A stretch of 64,000 nt of DNA from Streptosporangiaceae bacterium (GTDB taxonomy: Bacteria; Actinomycetota; Actinomycetes; Streptosporangiales; Streptosporangiaceae). The position numbers and the translations under genes are program-made. The notes under the pieces are model-generated. The model made no database searches, was not told where the DNA came from, and saw nothing but the letters and a program-made list of their open reading frames with translations. The first letter of the stretch is position 1. Each line of letters starts with the position of its first letter. Location: the NCBI GenBank assembly GCA_025934375.1, contig JAICYD010000007.1:34327-98326 (forward strand). Reading direction: 5' to 3'. Shown here piece after piece: positions 25,980-35,048 of this stretch.

Positions 25980-27470
25980 ATGGCGGCGACTCCGGAACAA
26001 GCGGTACCAGGTCAGGCGACTTCGGCGCCGGCCCCCGGGCTGAAGCGGTCCCTGTCGGTCTGGCAGGCGGTCGGCCTGTCGCTGGCGCTGATGGCGCCGA
26101 GCATGGCCGCGAACATCAACCCGCAGGGCGCGGCCGGCGCCGGGCGGGCGATCCCGCTGGCGTTCCTCATCGCGGCGGTCGGCGTGCTGCTGGTGGCCTA
26201 CACGTTCGTGCGGCTCACCCAGTACTTCCGGCACGCGGGCTCGGCCTACGCGTTCGTCGGGGCGACCCTCGGGCCGCGCGCCGGGGTCGTCGCCGGCTGG
26301 GGGCTGGCCGGCACCTACACGTTCTACGCGGTGGTGACGGCGTCGGCGGCCGGCATCTTCGGCGCGGGCCTGCTGGATGACCTGGGCCTGTGGAAGAACC
26401 AGCCGACGTGGTCGCCCATCTTGTTCGCCGCGGTGGCGGTGGTGCTCGCCCTCGTCCTCGCCTCGATCCCGGCCAAGGGCGGCACGAACGTGCTGCTGGT
26501 CGTCGAGGCGGCCACGGTGGCGCTTATCCTCGTGGTCACCGTCGTGGTGCTGGCGAAGGTCATCGGCCACAGCGCCCCCGGCGGGGCGCACTTCACGATG
26601 AGCGTGTTCACCCTGGGCAGCGGCACCGGGGTATCGGCGCTGTTCCTGGGCGTGGTCTTCGGGTTCTTGTCGTTCGCCGGCTTTGAGGCCTCGGCGACCC
26701 TGGGCGAGGAGGCGCGCAACCCCTCGCGCGACATCCCGCGGGCGATCCTGGGCGTGGCGATCTTCGGCGGCATCTACTTCGTGGTGGTCACCGCGGCGGA
26801 GGTCATGGGCTTCGGCACCACCGACAAGGGGCTGACCGCGTTCGCCCACTCCAGCTCACTGCTCGGTGACCTGGGTACCTCCTACGTCGGGTCCTGGGTG
26901 GGCAACGTGATCACCGCCGGGACCACCGTCAGCGCGTTCGGCTGCTGCCTGGCCTGCACGGTCGGCGGGGCCCGGCTGGTCTACGCGATGTCGCGGGACA
27001 CCTTCGGCGACCGCGGCGCGGGCCGCAGCGCGCGCTGGGGCTCGCCGGTCATCGCGACCTTCATCGTCGCCGCGGCGGCGGTGGTGATCTTCGCGGTCTA
27101 CGTCGCGGTCTCCACCGACCGCGCCGGAGTCACCTTCAACGCGTTCCTGTGGTCGGGCACCATCGGCACCCTCATCTTGCTGGTGGTGTACGTCCTGGCC
27201 ACGATCGGCATGTCGCGGCTGGTGTTCGTGCAGCGCAAGCTGCCGGGCGTGCCGATGTGGCAGGTGGCGATCCCGGCCGCGGCGATCGTCGTCCTCGGCT
27301 ACACCTTGTACCGGAACGTCTGGCCGTACCCGACCGGCGACGGGCGCTGGTTCCCGGTCGTCGGCGGGATCTGGCTGGCCGTGGCCGTCGTCGGCGTGAT
27401 CGCCGCCCCCGGGACGGCCCGCCGCCTCGGCGAGAAGCTGGCCGCCCGCGAGGGAATCAAAGCCGACTAG
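25980..27470 (+). CDS. APC-superfamily amino acid permease
   Basis: The 496-residue transporter has about twelve transmembrane helices. It opens with the APC consensus VWQAVGLSLALMAPSMAANI and continues with TQYFRHAGSAYAFVGATLGP (helix 2-3) and FGFLSFAGFEASATLGEEA, the helix 6 to loop signature with the conserved Glu. Length and topology fit the AAT/APC group that exchanges or imports amino acids or polyamines; the substrate is not predictable. The ATG at 25980 is preceded by GTGAGGACATA. It is a single-gene unit with repeat R4 about 10 nt after its stop. Confidence 0.88.
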   Translation: MAATPEQAVPGQATSAPAPGLKRSLSVWQAVGLSLALMAPSMAANINPQGAAGAGRAIPLAFLIAAVGVLLVAYTFVRLTQYFRHAGSAYAFVGATLGPRAGVVAGWGLAGTYTFYAVVTASAAGIFGAGLLDDLGLWKNQPTWSPILFAAVAVVLALVLASIPAKGGTNVLLVVEAATVALILVVTVVVLAKVIGHSAPGGAHFTMSVFTLGSGTGVSALFLGVVFGFLSFAGFEASATLGEEARNPSRDIPRAILGVAIFGGIYFVVVTAAEVMGFGTTDKGLTAFAHSSSLLGDLGTSYVGSWVGNVITAGTTVSAFGCCLACTVGGARLVYAMSRDTFGDRGAGRSARWGSPVIATFIVAAAAVVIFAVYVAVSTDRAGVTFNAFLWSGTIGTLILLVVYVLATIGMSRLVFVQRKLPGVPMWQVAIPAAAIVVLGYTLYRNVWPYPTGDGRWFPVVGGIWLAVAVVGVIAAPGTARRLGEKLAAREGIKAD

Positions 27471-27477
27471 CCGTGCT

Positions 27478-27572
27478 TCCCCAGGGGGCTAGCGCCCCCT
27501 TCGACCCCCGAAAGGGGGGGAGACCCCCCTTTCACCCCCCCAGGGGAACCAGCACAAACCGCTGGCCCCTGG
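27478..27572 (+). repeat. G/C-tract repeat copy R4 with structured hairpin, intergenic
   Basis: About 95 bp of alternating C5-C6 and G5-G7 tracts end in a defined hairpin. CCAGGGG (27540-27546) pairs with CCCCTGG (27566-27572). After an AA bulge, CCAGC (27549-27553) pairs with GCTGG (27561-27565) around the loop ACAAACC. Copy R5 has the same fold with a compensatory change. It sits between the convergent permease and rnj genes, where it could end transcription from either side. Confidence 0.8.
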
Positions 27573-27661
27573 GCCTCCGGATGCGCCCATTGCCTGCAAC
27601 CCCGGTCAGCACGGGTACCGGGATAGGGCAGTCATCCAGGTCCCCGCCTGCCGGGGTCCGG

Positions 27662-29347
27662 TCAGACTTCCACCACTACGGGGATGATCATGGGGCGGCG
27701 GCGGTAGGTGTCGCTGACCCACTTGCCGATGACCCGGCGGGCGAGCTGGCGCAGCGCGTGGGCGTCGGAGATGCCATCGGCGGTGGCGCGGGCGAGGGCG
27801 TCCTCCACCTTCGGCAGGACCTCCTCGAACGCCATCTCCCCGATGCCGGACCCGCGGGCGTGGATCTCCGGGCCGCCGACCACCTTGCCGCTGCTGGTGT
27901 CGACCACCATGATCACCGAGACGAATCCTTCCTCGCCGAGGATGCGCCGGTCCTTCAGCGAGGACTCGGTCACCTCCCCGACGGTCAGGCCGTCCACGTA
28001 CACGTAGCCGCACTCGACCGCGCCGGCGATGGCCGCCTTGCCGCCGACCAGGTCGACGACCACGCCGTCCTCAGCGATGACGATGCGCTCATCGGGGACT
28101 CCGGTCAGCGAGGCCAGCCGCGCGTGCGCCCTCAGGTGCCGCCATTCCCCGTGCACCGGCATGAAGTTCCGCGGCCTGACCAGGTTGAGCAGGTAGAGCA
28201 GCTCCCCGGCGGGCGCGTGCCCGGACACGTGGACCAGCGATGACTCCTTGTGCACGACCCGCGCGCCCAGCCGGGTCAGCCCGTTGATCACCCGGTAGAC
28301 AGCGGTCTCGTTGCCGGGGATCAGCGAGGAGGCGAGGATGACGGTGTCGCCGGCCGCGATCCGGATGGGGTGGTCCCGCCCCGCCATCCGTGACAGCGCG
28401 GACATCGGCTCGCCCTGCGAGCCGGTGGAGATCAGCACGACGTCGCCGGGCGGCATCTCCTCGGCCTCGCGCAGGTCGATCAGCAGCCCGCCGGGGACGT
28501 GCAGGTAGCCCAGGTCCCGGGCGACGCCCATGTTGCGGACCATGGACCGGCCGACGAAGGCGACCTTGCGCCGGTGCCTGACCGCCGTGTCCAGCACCTG
28601 CTGCACCCGGTGCACGTGGGAGGCGAAGCAGGCGACGATGATCCGCTGGTCGGCCTGGGCGAACACGTCGCCGAGCACGGGCGCGATGTCCCGCTCGGAC
28701 CGGACGATGCCCGGCACCTCGGCGTTGGTCGAGTCAGACAGCAGCAGGTCAACGCCCTCAGCGCCCAGCCGGGCGAAGCCGGCCAGGTCGGTCAGCCGTC
28801 CGTCCAGCGGCAGCTGGTCCATCTTGAAGTCGCCGGTGTGCAGCACCACCCCGGCCCGGGTCTTGATGGCCACGGCCAGCGCGTCCGGGATCGAGTGGTT
28901 GACGGCGAAGAACTCGCACTCGAAGGGGCCGAACGTCCCCGTGGTGCCCTCCTTCACCTCCACCACCTCGGGGGTGATGCGGTGCTCGGCGAGCTTGGAG
29001 CGCATCATGGCGAGGGTCAGCTTCGAGCCGACCAGGGGGATGCCGGCCCGCTCGCGCAGCAGGTAGGGGACAGCGCCGATGTGGTCTTCATGGGCGTGCG
29101 TCAGCACCAGCGCCTCGACGTTGTCGAGCCTGCCCTCCAGGTAGCGGAAGTCAGGGAGGATCAAGTCGATGCCGGGCTGGTCCGACTCGGGGAACAAGAC
29201 CCCGCAGTCGACGACGAGGAGCCGGCCACCGTATTCGAAAACCGTCATGTTGCGCCCGATCTCGCCGAGGCCGCCCAGGGCGACGACGCGCAGCCCCTCA
29301 TCGGGCAGCGGGGGCGGTGGGGCGAGTTCAGGATGCGGGTAGCTCAT
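27662..29347 (-). CDS. rnj: Ribonuclease J
   Basis: This 561-residue metallo-beta-lactamase/beta-CASP nuclease takes part in RNA maturation and decay. The catalytic motif HAHEDH (in LTHAHEDHIGAVPYLL) is near residue 85, with further metal ligands in HTGDFKMD, LLSDSTNAEVPG and the beta-CASP part (HKESSLVHVSGHAPAGE, RPRNFMPVHGEWRHL). The C-terminal domain ends RRRPMIIPVVVEV. Length is typical. It lies about 130 bp beyond dapA on the same strand, the common actinobacterial dapA-rnj order. Confidence 0.95.
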   Translation of the reverse strand: MSYPHPELAPPPPLPDEGLRVVALGGLGEIGRNMTVFEYGGRLLVVDCGVLFPESDQPGIDLILPDFRYLEGRLDNVEALVLTHAHEDHIGAVPYLLRERAGIPLVGSKLTLAMMRSKLAEHRITPEVVEVKEGTTGTFGPFECEFFAVNHSIPDALAVAIKTRAGVVLHTGDFKMDQLPLDGRLTDLAGFARLGAEGVDLLLSDSTNAEVPGIVRSERDIAPVLGDVFAQADQRIIVACFASHVHRVQQVLDTAVRHRRKVAFVGRSMVRNMGVARDLGYLHVPGGLLIDLREAEEMPPGDVVLISTGSQGEPMSALSRMAGRDHPIRIAAGDTVILASSLIPGNETAVYRVINGLTRLGARVVHKESSLVHVSGHAPAGELLYLLNLVRPRNFMPVHGEWRHLRAHARLASLTGVPDERIVIAEDGVVVDLVGGKAAIAGAVECGYVYVDGLTVGEVTESSLKDRRILGEEGFVSVIMVVDTSSGKVVGGPEIHARGSGIGEMAFEEVLPKVEDALARATADGISDAHALRQLARRVIGKWVSDTYRRRPMIIPVVVEV

Positions 29348-29478
29348 CTATTCCCGCCACTGCGATAACTCGAGATCACGTCCATCATTTCAGTTGAGCA
29401 TAGTGAGGTTGTTATCCGGCTCAGCGGGCCGGCGTGTCGGCTGGCCGGCGCGCGGGGCGCCGGACGCCGGCCCCGGCG

Positions 29479-30375
29479 TCAGCCCGGAAGCTTGACGCCG
29501 CCTGCCGTCAGGTCCTCGCGGAGCTGGCGGCGCTCGTCCTCGCTCGCCGGGATCAGCGGTCCGCGCACTCCCCCGCCGGGCAGGCCGAGCATTTCCATGG
29601 CCGCCTTGGTCAGCACGGCGGCCTGATTGCGGAACAGCCCCACGTTGACCGGGAGCATGTCCAGGTGAAGCTTGCGTGCGTCGCCGTTGCGGCCGACGGT
29701 GAAGGCCTCGATCATCTCGTGCAGCCGGTCGCCGACGACGTGCGCTGTCACGCTGATGAAGCCGGACGCACCGACCGAAAGCAACGGCAAGTTAAACATA
29801 TCGTCGCCGGAGTAGTACACGAGGCCGGTGCGGGCGAGAACCTGCGAGGTGGCCGCGAGGTCGCCCTTGGCGTCCTTGACCCCGGCGATCCTCGGGTGCT
29901 CGGCCAGCCGGACCAGCGTGTCGGTGGCGACGGCGACCCCGGTGCGGGCGGGGATGTCGTAGATCAGCACCGGAAGGCCGGTGCTATCGGCGACCGCCGA
30001 GAAGTGCGCGGCGAGGGCGCTTTGAGCGGGCTTGTTGTAGTACGGGGTGACGACGAGCAGGCCGTGAGCGCCGGCCCGCTCGGCCTGGCCCGCCAGGTGG
30101 ATCGTGTGCGCGGTGATGTTGGTGCCCACCCCGGCGACCACCTTGGCCCGGTCACCGACGGCCTCAAGCACCACCCGGATCAGGCGCTCCTTCTCCTCGT
30201 CGGTCGTGGTCGGCGCCTCACCGGTGGTGCCGTTCACGACCAGGCCCTCGTTGCGCATGTCGTCCACGAGGTAACTGGCGAGCCTGGCCGCGCCCTTGTA
30301 GTCGACGCTGCCGTCGGAGGTCATGGGGGTGATCATCGCCGTCATCGTGCGGCCGAAGGGCGCCAAGATCGTCAT
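29479..30375 (-). CDS. dapA: 4-hydroxy-tetrahydrodipicolinate synthase
   Basis: DapA condenses pyruvate with aspartate semialdehyde in the diaminopimelate/lysine route. The 298-residue TIM barrel has the pyruvate-binding GTTGEAPTTTDEEK near residue 48, the Tyr of the proton relay (VTPYYNKPAQSAL), the acidic-group Arg in YDIPARTGV and the Schiff-base Lys in AGVKDAKGD near residue 167. It starts at ATG 30375; another ATG lies a few codons in. It is followed by rnj. DapE is encoded at the far end of the window. Confidence 0.95.
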   Translation of the reverse strand: MTILAPFGRTMTAMITPMTSDGSVDYKGAARLASYLVDDMRNEGLVVNGTTGEAPTTTDEEKERLIRVVLEAVGDRAKVVAGVGTNITAHTIHLAGQAERAGAHGLLVVTPYYNKPAQSALAAHFSAVADSTGLPVLIYDIPARTGVAVATDTLVRLAEHPRIAGVKDAKGDLAATSQVLARTGLVYYSGDDMFNLPLLSVGASGFISVTAHVVGDRLHEMIEAFTVGRNGDARKLHLDMLPVNVGLFRNQAAVLTKAAMEMLGLPGGGVRGPLIPASEDERRQLREDLTAGGVKLPG

Positions 30376-30507
30376 AGACGAAAACTACCCCTAACGCGCG
30401 GTGGCACGCTGGCCGCGAGACGATCTTCCCTGGGAATTAAGTCCCAGGCCGACGGGCATGCCCCGATCCTGGCAGGCGGGAGTCACCGCCAGCGTCCCCG
30501 GGATGGC

Positions 30508-30792
30508 TCATGCGCCGAGGCCGACGAGGGTCTCGGCGAGGACGGGGAGGTCGTCGAGGGCGAAGGTGCCGCCGCCGGCCAGCGGCTGGATGACCACGTG
30601 GTCAGCGCCCGCGTCCACGTGCGCCTGGATCCCGGCCGCGAACTCGGCGGTGCCGTGGGGAGTGACCGCTGACAGGAGGCGGTCGCTGCCGTCCCCGGTG
30701 ACATCGGCATCGGTGTAGCCCAGGCGGCGCAGGTTGTTCACGTAGTTCGGCAGCTGCAGGTAGAGCCGGGCGTACCCGCGGACGGCCGCCAG
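30508..30792 (-). pseudogene. C-terminal remnant of a luciferase-like (F420-type) oxidoreductase
   Basis: About 94 codons resemble the C-terminus of actinobacterial LLM-class, F420-dependent oxidoreductases: ARLYLQLPNYVNNLRRLGY, SDRLLSAVTPHG, IQAHVDAGADHVVIQPL, LPVLAETLVGLGA. Full members have about 280-300 residues, so two thirds are missing. Upstream of about 30792 the frame reads through as a shadow of the sigma gene on the other strand and shows no homology. The body was probably lost when the sigma-factor locus came to lie next to it. Confidence 0.7.
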
Positions 30793-30831
30793 GCGCGAGC
30801 AACCTTCTTGGCGGCCCGCAGTCTTAACTAT

Positions 30832-31368
30832 GTGGACCAGGTGGACACCGACGACCCCGCCGCCGCGGCGATGGCAGCCGGCCGGACGGCGGAACGGCAC
30901 GTTACCGCGCTGTACGAGGCGCACGCGCTCAGCCTGGCGCGGCTCGCGCTCCTGGTGCTGGGGGATCCCGCCGCGGCCGAGGACGTGGTCCAGGACGCGT
31001 TCCTCGGCTTGTACCGGCGCTGGGACCGGTTGTCGGCGCCCGCGGCGGCGCTGCCCTACCTGCGGGCCAGCGTGCTCAACGGCTGCCGGGACGCGATGCG
31101 GCGACGCTCGCGGCCCGGCATCGTCACTGAGGAGCAGCCGCTGGAATCGGCCGAGGCCGCGGTGCTGCACACCGAAGAGCACCGCGCGATCCTGGCCGCC
31201 GTCCGGCGGCTTCCGGCGCGGCAGCGGGAGGCGGTGGTGCTGCGCTACTACCTGGACATGACCGAGGAGCAGGCCGCGAAGGCCATGCGAGTAAGCCGGG
31301 GCACCGTCAAGTCCGCCACGTCCCGGGCCATAGCCAAGGTCGGCCAGATGCTGAAGGAGGGGTCATGA
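30832..31368 (+). CDS. ECF RNA polymerase sigma factor (SigE-type)
   Basis: The product (about 178 aa) is an extracytoplasmic-function sigma factor with region 2 (LALLVLGDPAAAEDVVQDAF, LPYLRASVLNGCRDAMRRRS) and region 4 (LPARQREAVVLRYYLDMTEE, MRVSRGTVKSATSRAIAKVG). This matches the SigE family of streptomycete-type ECFs. The start is uncertain: GTG 30832, GTG 30841 and ATG 30871 are in frame and none has a good ribosome-binding site, so leaderless translation is possible. TTG 30808 is also open. Its TGA overlaps the next ATG (ATGA at 31365-31368), so it is coupled to the membrane protein that probably restrains it. Confidence 0.88.
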   Translation: MDQVDTDDPAAAAMAAGRTAERHVTALYEAHALSLARLALLVLGDPAAAEDVVQDAFLGLYRRWDRLSAPAAALPYLRASVLNGCRDAMRRRSRPGIVTEEQPLESAEAAVLHTEEHRAILAAVRRLPARQREAVVLRYYLDMTEEQAAKAMRVSRGTVKSATSRAIAKVGQMLKEGS

Positions 31369-32750
31369 GCACGCTCGAAGACGACATCCGGGACGCCCTG
31401 CGCGACGAGGCGACCCGTCTTCGCGGGGTCCGGCCGTTGCGATTGCAGCCCGCGGGCCCGGTCGGGCGCCAGGCGCTGCCCGGCCGACGCCAGGCGCTGC
31501 CCGGCCGACGCCAGGCGCTGCCCGGCCGACGCCAGGCGCTGCCCGGCCGACGCCGGGCGCGCTGGCTGAGGACCTGGATGCCGCCGCTCACCGCGGCGGC
31601 CATGGTCGTGGCCTTGGCGATCTCGCTGGTGACCGCGAAGAGTATCCGCGGCGAGGGCGGGGCTCCCGCTGTCAGCCCAGCCCTCGGCCGGTACGGCATC
31701 CCCCGGTTCTACGTCACGCTGCCCGCCCCCGGGCTGTCGGGGCAGCCGATGAGGTCCCTGGTGGTCGGGGACACGTTCACCGGGGCGAAGGTCGCCACGG
31801 TGGCGGCGCCCAAGGGCACCCAGTTCACGGGCGTGTCGGCCGCCGGGGATGGCCGGACGTTCGTCGTCGAGGCCATGCCGGCCCCCCGGTCCGCGGTGCC
31901 GGCCGTCTCGGCCGTGCGTCAAGGGATCCACGGGCCGCTGACGTGGTACCTGCTGCGGATCGCCCCCGGCACCCGGGCTCCGGCGCGCCTGACCCGGGTG
32001 CCGATCTCAGACCGGGCGCAGGCAAGCCCGGCGACCGGCATCTGGGGCTTCGCGTTGTCCGGGTCGGGGCGGCAGCTCGCGGTAGGCCTAGGGACCGGGG
32101 GCTTTAACGGTCCGCTGGCCTTGCGGGTCTACTCGGTCGCCACGGGGCAGGTCACGGGGAGCTGGCCGGCGGCCGCCGGTTCCCTCACGGCCGGCCTGAG
32201 TGGCCTGACCTGGGTGAACGGCGACAGTGCGGTCGGCTTCGGCGCCTCGCAACCCGGCTCGCGGCCCGTGTCTGGCGTGCTCGGGATCTTGTTCGCGCGC
32301 GTGCTGGACCTCCGCGCCCGGGGCGGCGACCTGCTGAAGGACAGCCGGGTCGCGTGGTCGCTGGAGGCCCCCGGCCCGCACGGTACGTGGTCCTATGTCG
32401 GCCCGTTGCTCGGCTGCGGCTTTCCCTACCTCACGCCCACCGCGTCGGCGGTCGTGTGCGTCGCGACTAGCTGGACGAATCCGCCCGGCGGTATGGCCGC
32501 GACCACCCACTGGGCGGCGTTCCCGGCCGCGGTGCCGGCGCAGGGCCGGGTCACTTGCCGGATTACCTTCAGCGTGCCCGGCCAGAGCAAGGCGGTCGCG
32601 GTACCGCAGATCTACTGGATGAGCCCGTCGGGCGACACGCTGGTGAGCTCCGACGGGGCAACCAGCCGGATCGGGATCGTTCGCCACGGCACGTTCACCC
32701 CGCTGCCCGTCGACGGCGCGAATCCCGCGGATGGCGACCTCGCCCTGTAA
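31365..32750 (+). CDS. Membrane-anchored protein coupled to the ECF sigma, possible anti-sigma or sensor
   Basis: The 461-residue protein has a cytoplasmic segment of about 65 residues, one transmembrane helix (PPLTAAAMVVALAISLVTA) and a large outer domain with WD40/beta-propeller-like strands (GLSGLTWVNGDSAVGFGA, WMSPSGDTLVSSDGATSRIG). It carries no zinc-binding HxxxCxxC motif, so it is not a ZAS anti-sigma. Coupling to the sigma gene through ATGA suggests it may still act as the regulator or signal receiver. The cytoplasmic part has a 4-fold 21-bp tandem repeat (31470-31553) encoding QALPGRR. A final stretch PVDGANPADGDLAL ends it. Confidence 0.75.
   Translation: MSTLEDDIRDALRDEATRLRGVRPLRLQPAGPVGRQALPGRRQALPGRRQALPGRRQALPGRRRARWLRTWMPPLTAAAMVVALAISLVTAKSIRGEGGAPAVSPALGRYGIPRFYVTLPAPGLSGQPMRSLVVGDTFTGAKVATVAAPKGTQFTGVSAAGDGRTFVVEAMPAPRSAVPAVSAVRQGIHGPLTWYLLRIAPGTRAPARLTRVPISDRAQASPATGIWGFALSGSGRQLAVGLGTGGFNGPLALRVYSVATGQVTGSWPAAAGSLTAGLSGLTWVNGDSAVGFGASQPGSRPVSGVLGILFARVLDLRARGGDLLKDSRVAWSLEAPGPHGTWSYVGPLLGCGFPYLTPTASAVVCVATSWTNPPGGMAATTHWAAFPAAVPAQGRVTCRITFSVPGQSKAVAVPQIYWMSPSGDTLVSSDGATSRIGIVRHGTFTPLPVDGANPADGDLAL
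31470..31553 (+). repeat. Four 21-bp tandem units encoding QALPGRR
   Basis: Four adjacent identical 21-bp units (31470-31490, 31491-31511, 31512-31532, 31533-31553) lie in the basic cytoplasmic arm of the sigma-coupled membrane protein. Copy number could vary by slippage without changing the frame. Confidence 0.9.
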
Positions 32751-32915
32751 CCGCCCGCGCGCCGAAACGGCCAATCGCCGCGCTAGGGAACCTTTCCGGC
32801 ACCTGGCGAGTCTTCGTTGGCCCTGACCGCCGCGGGGCATCGCGCCGGCGACTACGTGGTGGCCGCGTGCGTGTCAGTCGCCGTCCGGCCGCAAGGACTA
32901 GACAGGGACTCTGGG

Positions 32916-33694
32916 CTAGGCGCGGCCGGCGAAGAAGTCGGTCATGATGGCGCTGATCACCTCGGGCGGGGCGTTGTGGTCGAAGTCGTCGAGGGTCATG
33001 AGCCGGGCGCCGGGTATGGCGGCGGCCTGCTCGGCGACTGAGCGACGGAACCACGCGGGGCTCTTGCCGCCCCCGACGATGGGGCGGGCGCGGTGATGGC
33101 GGCGAGCTCGGCCACGGGCACCCCGCCGTCGGTGACGGCGATGTCGTAGGGGAGCGTGGGAGTCAGCGGCTCAAGGTCCTTCACCCACGGGGCGCCGTCC
33201 ATGTGCGCCAGCACCTCGGCCGGCAGGTGGACGACCTCCGACATCCAGAACCGCACGGCCTCGGCCTGGCGGCCGGAGCTGACCAGCTCGCGGATGCGGC
33301 TGGCGGGATCCACCGAGGGCCGCGGCGTCTCATCGTTGGTGAACGGCGCCTCGTAGGCGATGATCGCGGCGGCCGGCAGCCCGGCCGCGACCGCGCGCAG
33401 CACTATCGCCGCCCCGGAGGAGTGCCCGAAGAAGCAGGGCGGCCGCGGCCCGGTCGCCGCGGCGACGGCGGCCAGGTCCTCCAGTTCCCGCTCGGCGGTG
33501 AACGGCTCAGTGTCACCGCTGCCGCCCCGGCCCCGGCGGTCGTAGGTGATGACGGTGAAGCGGGCCTTGAGCTCATCGGGCGCGGCGAACGTATGCCGGG
33601 TGCAGAACGCCCCGACGCTGACGATGAGCGCGGGCCCTTGCCCGGCGCGGTCGTAGGCGATCATCGTGCCATCGGCCGACTTCACGGTTTCCAT
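32916..33694 (-). pseudogene. Alpha/beta hydrolase with a frameshift before the catalytic His
   Basis: From ATG 33694 the frame gives a normal hydrolase start (METVKSADGTMIAYDRAGQG, TYDRRGRGGSGDTEPF) and the nucleophile elbow GHSSGAA with the catalytic Ser. It continues to AELAAITAP near 33090, after which it turns to nonsense. The neighbouring frame continues the family pattern with IVGGGKSPAWFRRSVAEQAA, LDDFDHNAPPEVI (catalytic His) and DFFAGRA, ending at TAG 32918-32916. The whole span is 779 nt, one base short of 260 codons, so a single-base deletion near 33079-33090 separates the halves. A sequencing error is possible; restored, it would be a 259-residue enzyme. Confidence 0.75.
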
Positions 33695-33729
33695 GTGCGT
33701 CTCCTGCGTCGATGCTGACTGCGGCCTAG

Positions 33730-33776
33730 CCGGCTGTGCCGCCCAGCCGGCTGTGCCGCCTAATCCGGCTGTGGCG
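33730..33776. repeat. Near-tandem intergenic repeat
   Basis: CCGGCTGTGCCGCC occurs at 33730-33743 and 33747-33760, with a third partial copy at 33765-33776, so the period is 17-18 bp. It sits between the hydrolase start and the acyl-CoA dehydrogenase stop. No function is evident. Confidence 0.6.
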
Positions 33777-33832
33777 CCGAACCAGTTCTCACAGGGCTGA
33801 CGCTCCCTCGGCCCGGAATTCAGCGCCGGTGA

Positions 33833-34978
33833 TCAGCCGCGGGCGAGGTCGCGGCTGATGACCAGCCGCTGGATCTGGTTGGTGCCCTCGAAGATCTGCA
33901 TCACCTTGGTCTCTCGCATGTACCGCTCCACCGGGAAATCCCTGGTGTAGCCCGCCCCGCCGAGTACCTGGACGGCGTCGGTGGTCACCCTCATCGCGTT
34001 GTCGGTGGCGACCATCTTCGCGATGGAGGCCTGGCGGGAAAACGGGCGCCCGGCGTCGCGCAGGCGGGCCGCGTACAGGTACGTCGCCCGCGCGGACTCC
34101 ACGGCGGCGGCCATGTCGGCCAGCAGGAACGCCAGGCCCTGGTGGTCAATGAGCGGCTTGCCGAACGACTCGCGCTCCTTGGCGTACTTCACGGCCACGT
34201 CCAGGGCCGCCTGGGCGACGCCGGTCGCCACCGCCGCGATGCCCAGGCGCCCGGAGTCGAGCCCGGCCAGCGCGATCGCCAGCCCCTGGCCCTCGTCGCC
34301 CAGTCGCCGCTCGGCGGGAACCCGGACGCCGTCGAACAGCATCGTCGCGGTCGTCGAGCTCATCAAGCCCATCTTGTCCTCGGGCACGTCCGCGGAAAGG
34401 CCGGGGGAATCCGCAGGCACCAGGAAGCAGGAGATCCCGCGCCCGCCGTTGTCGCTGGTACGGGCCATCACCTTGTAGAAGTCCGCCTCCCCGGCATGGG
34501 TCGTCCACGCCTTCGCCCCGGTGATGACGTAGTCGCCGCCGTCACGTACCGCCCGGGTGCGCATCGCCGCGGGATCGGACCCGGCGTGCGCCTCTGACAG
34601 GCAGTACGCCCCGAGCAGTTCACCGCCGAGCATCTCGGGCAGCCACCGCTGCTTTTGCTGCGCCGTGCCCGCGTGGAAGAGACCGAAGCAGCTCAGCGCG
34701 TGCACGCTCACCCCGACCCCGACGGCGGCCCAGGCGGCGGCGATCTCCTCCAGCACCTGCAGGTAAACCTCGTAGGGCTGCCCGCCACCGCCGTATTCCT
34801 CCGGGTAGGGCAGCCCGAGCAGGCCGGTACGGCCCAGCGTGGTGAAGACCGCGCGGTGAAACGCGTGAGTGCGCTCTGCCTCGTCGACGACCGGGCGCAG
34901 TTCCTTGTCAACGACGCTGCGCGTCAGCTCGATCAGGTCGGCCGACTCCGGAGTCGGCATCAATCGCGCGGCAGGCAT
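33833..34978 (-). CDS. Acyl-CoA dehydrogenase
   Basis: This 381-residue flavoenzyme oxidises an acyl-CoA to the enoyl-CoA. It has the full family layout: an N-terminal helical domain (GLLGLPYPEEYGGGGQPYEV), the FAD/substrate loop YCLSEAHAGSDPAAM and TGAKAWTTHAG, RESFGKPLIDHQGLAFLLA, VLGGAGYTRDFPVERYMRE and the catalytic-base region QIFEGTNQIQRLVISR. Length is standard. It diverges across 70 bp from an acyl-CoA ligase gene, a pairing that suggests a shared fatty-acid or branched-chain substrate. The start is ATG 34978. Confidence 0.95.
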   Translation of the reverse strand: MPAARLMPTPESADLIELTRSVVDKELRPVVDEAERTHAFHRAVFTTLGRTGLLGLPYPEEYGGGGQPYEVYLQVLEEIAAAWAAVGVGVSVHALSCFGLFHAGTAQQKQRWLPEMLGGELLGAYCLSEAHAGSDPAAMRTRAVRDGGDYVITGAKAWTTHAGEADFYKVMARTSDNGGRGISCFLVPADSPGLSADVPEDKMGLMSSTTATMLFDGVRVPAERRLGDEGQGLAIALAGLDSGRLGIAAVATGVAQAALDVAVKYAKERESFGKPLIDHQGLAFLLADMAAAVESARATYLYAARLRDAGRPFSRQASIAKMVATDNAMRVTTDAVQVLGGAGYTRDFPVERYMRETKVMQIFEGTNQIQRLVISRDLARG

Positions 34979-35048
34979 GGCCCTCCTGTCACCGGCGGCT
35001 CAGATACTTTGCACTGTACAGACCCCCGCAGGAAAGCGAGTTCCGCAG

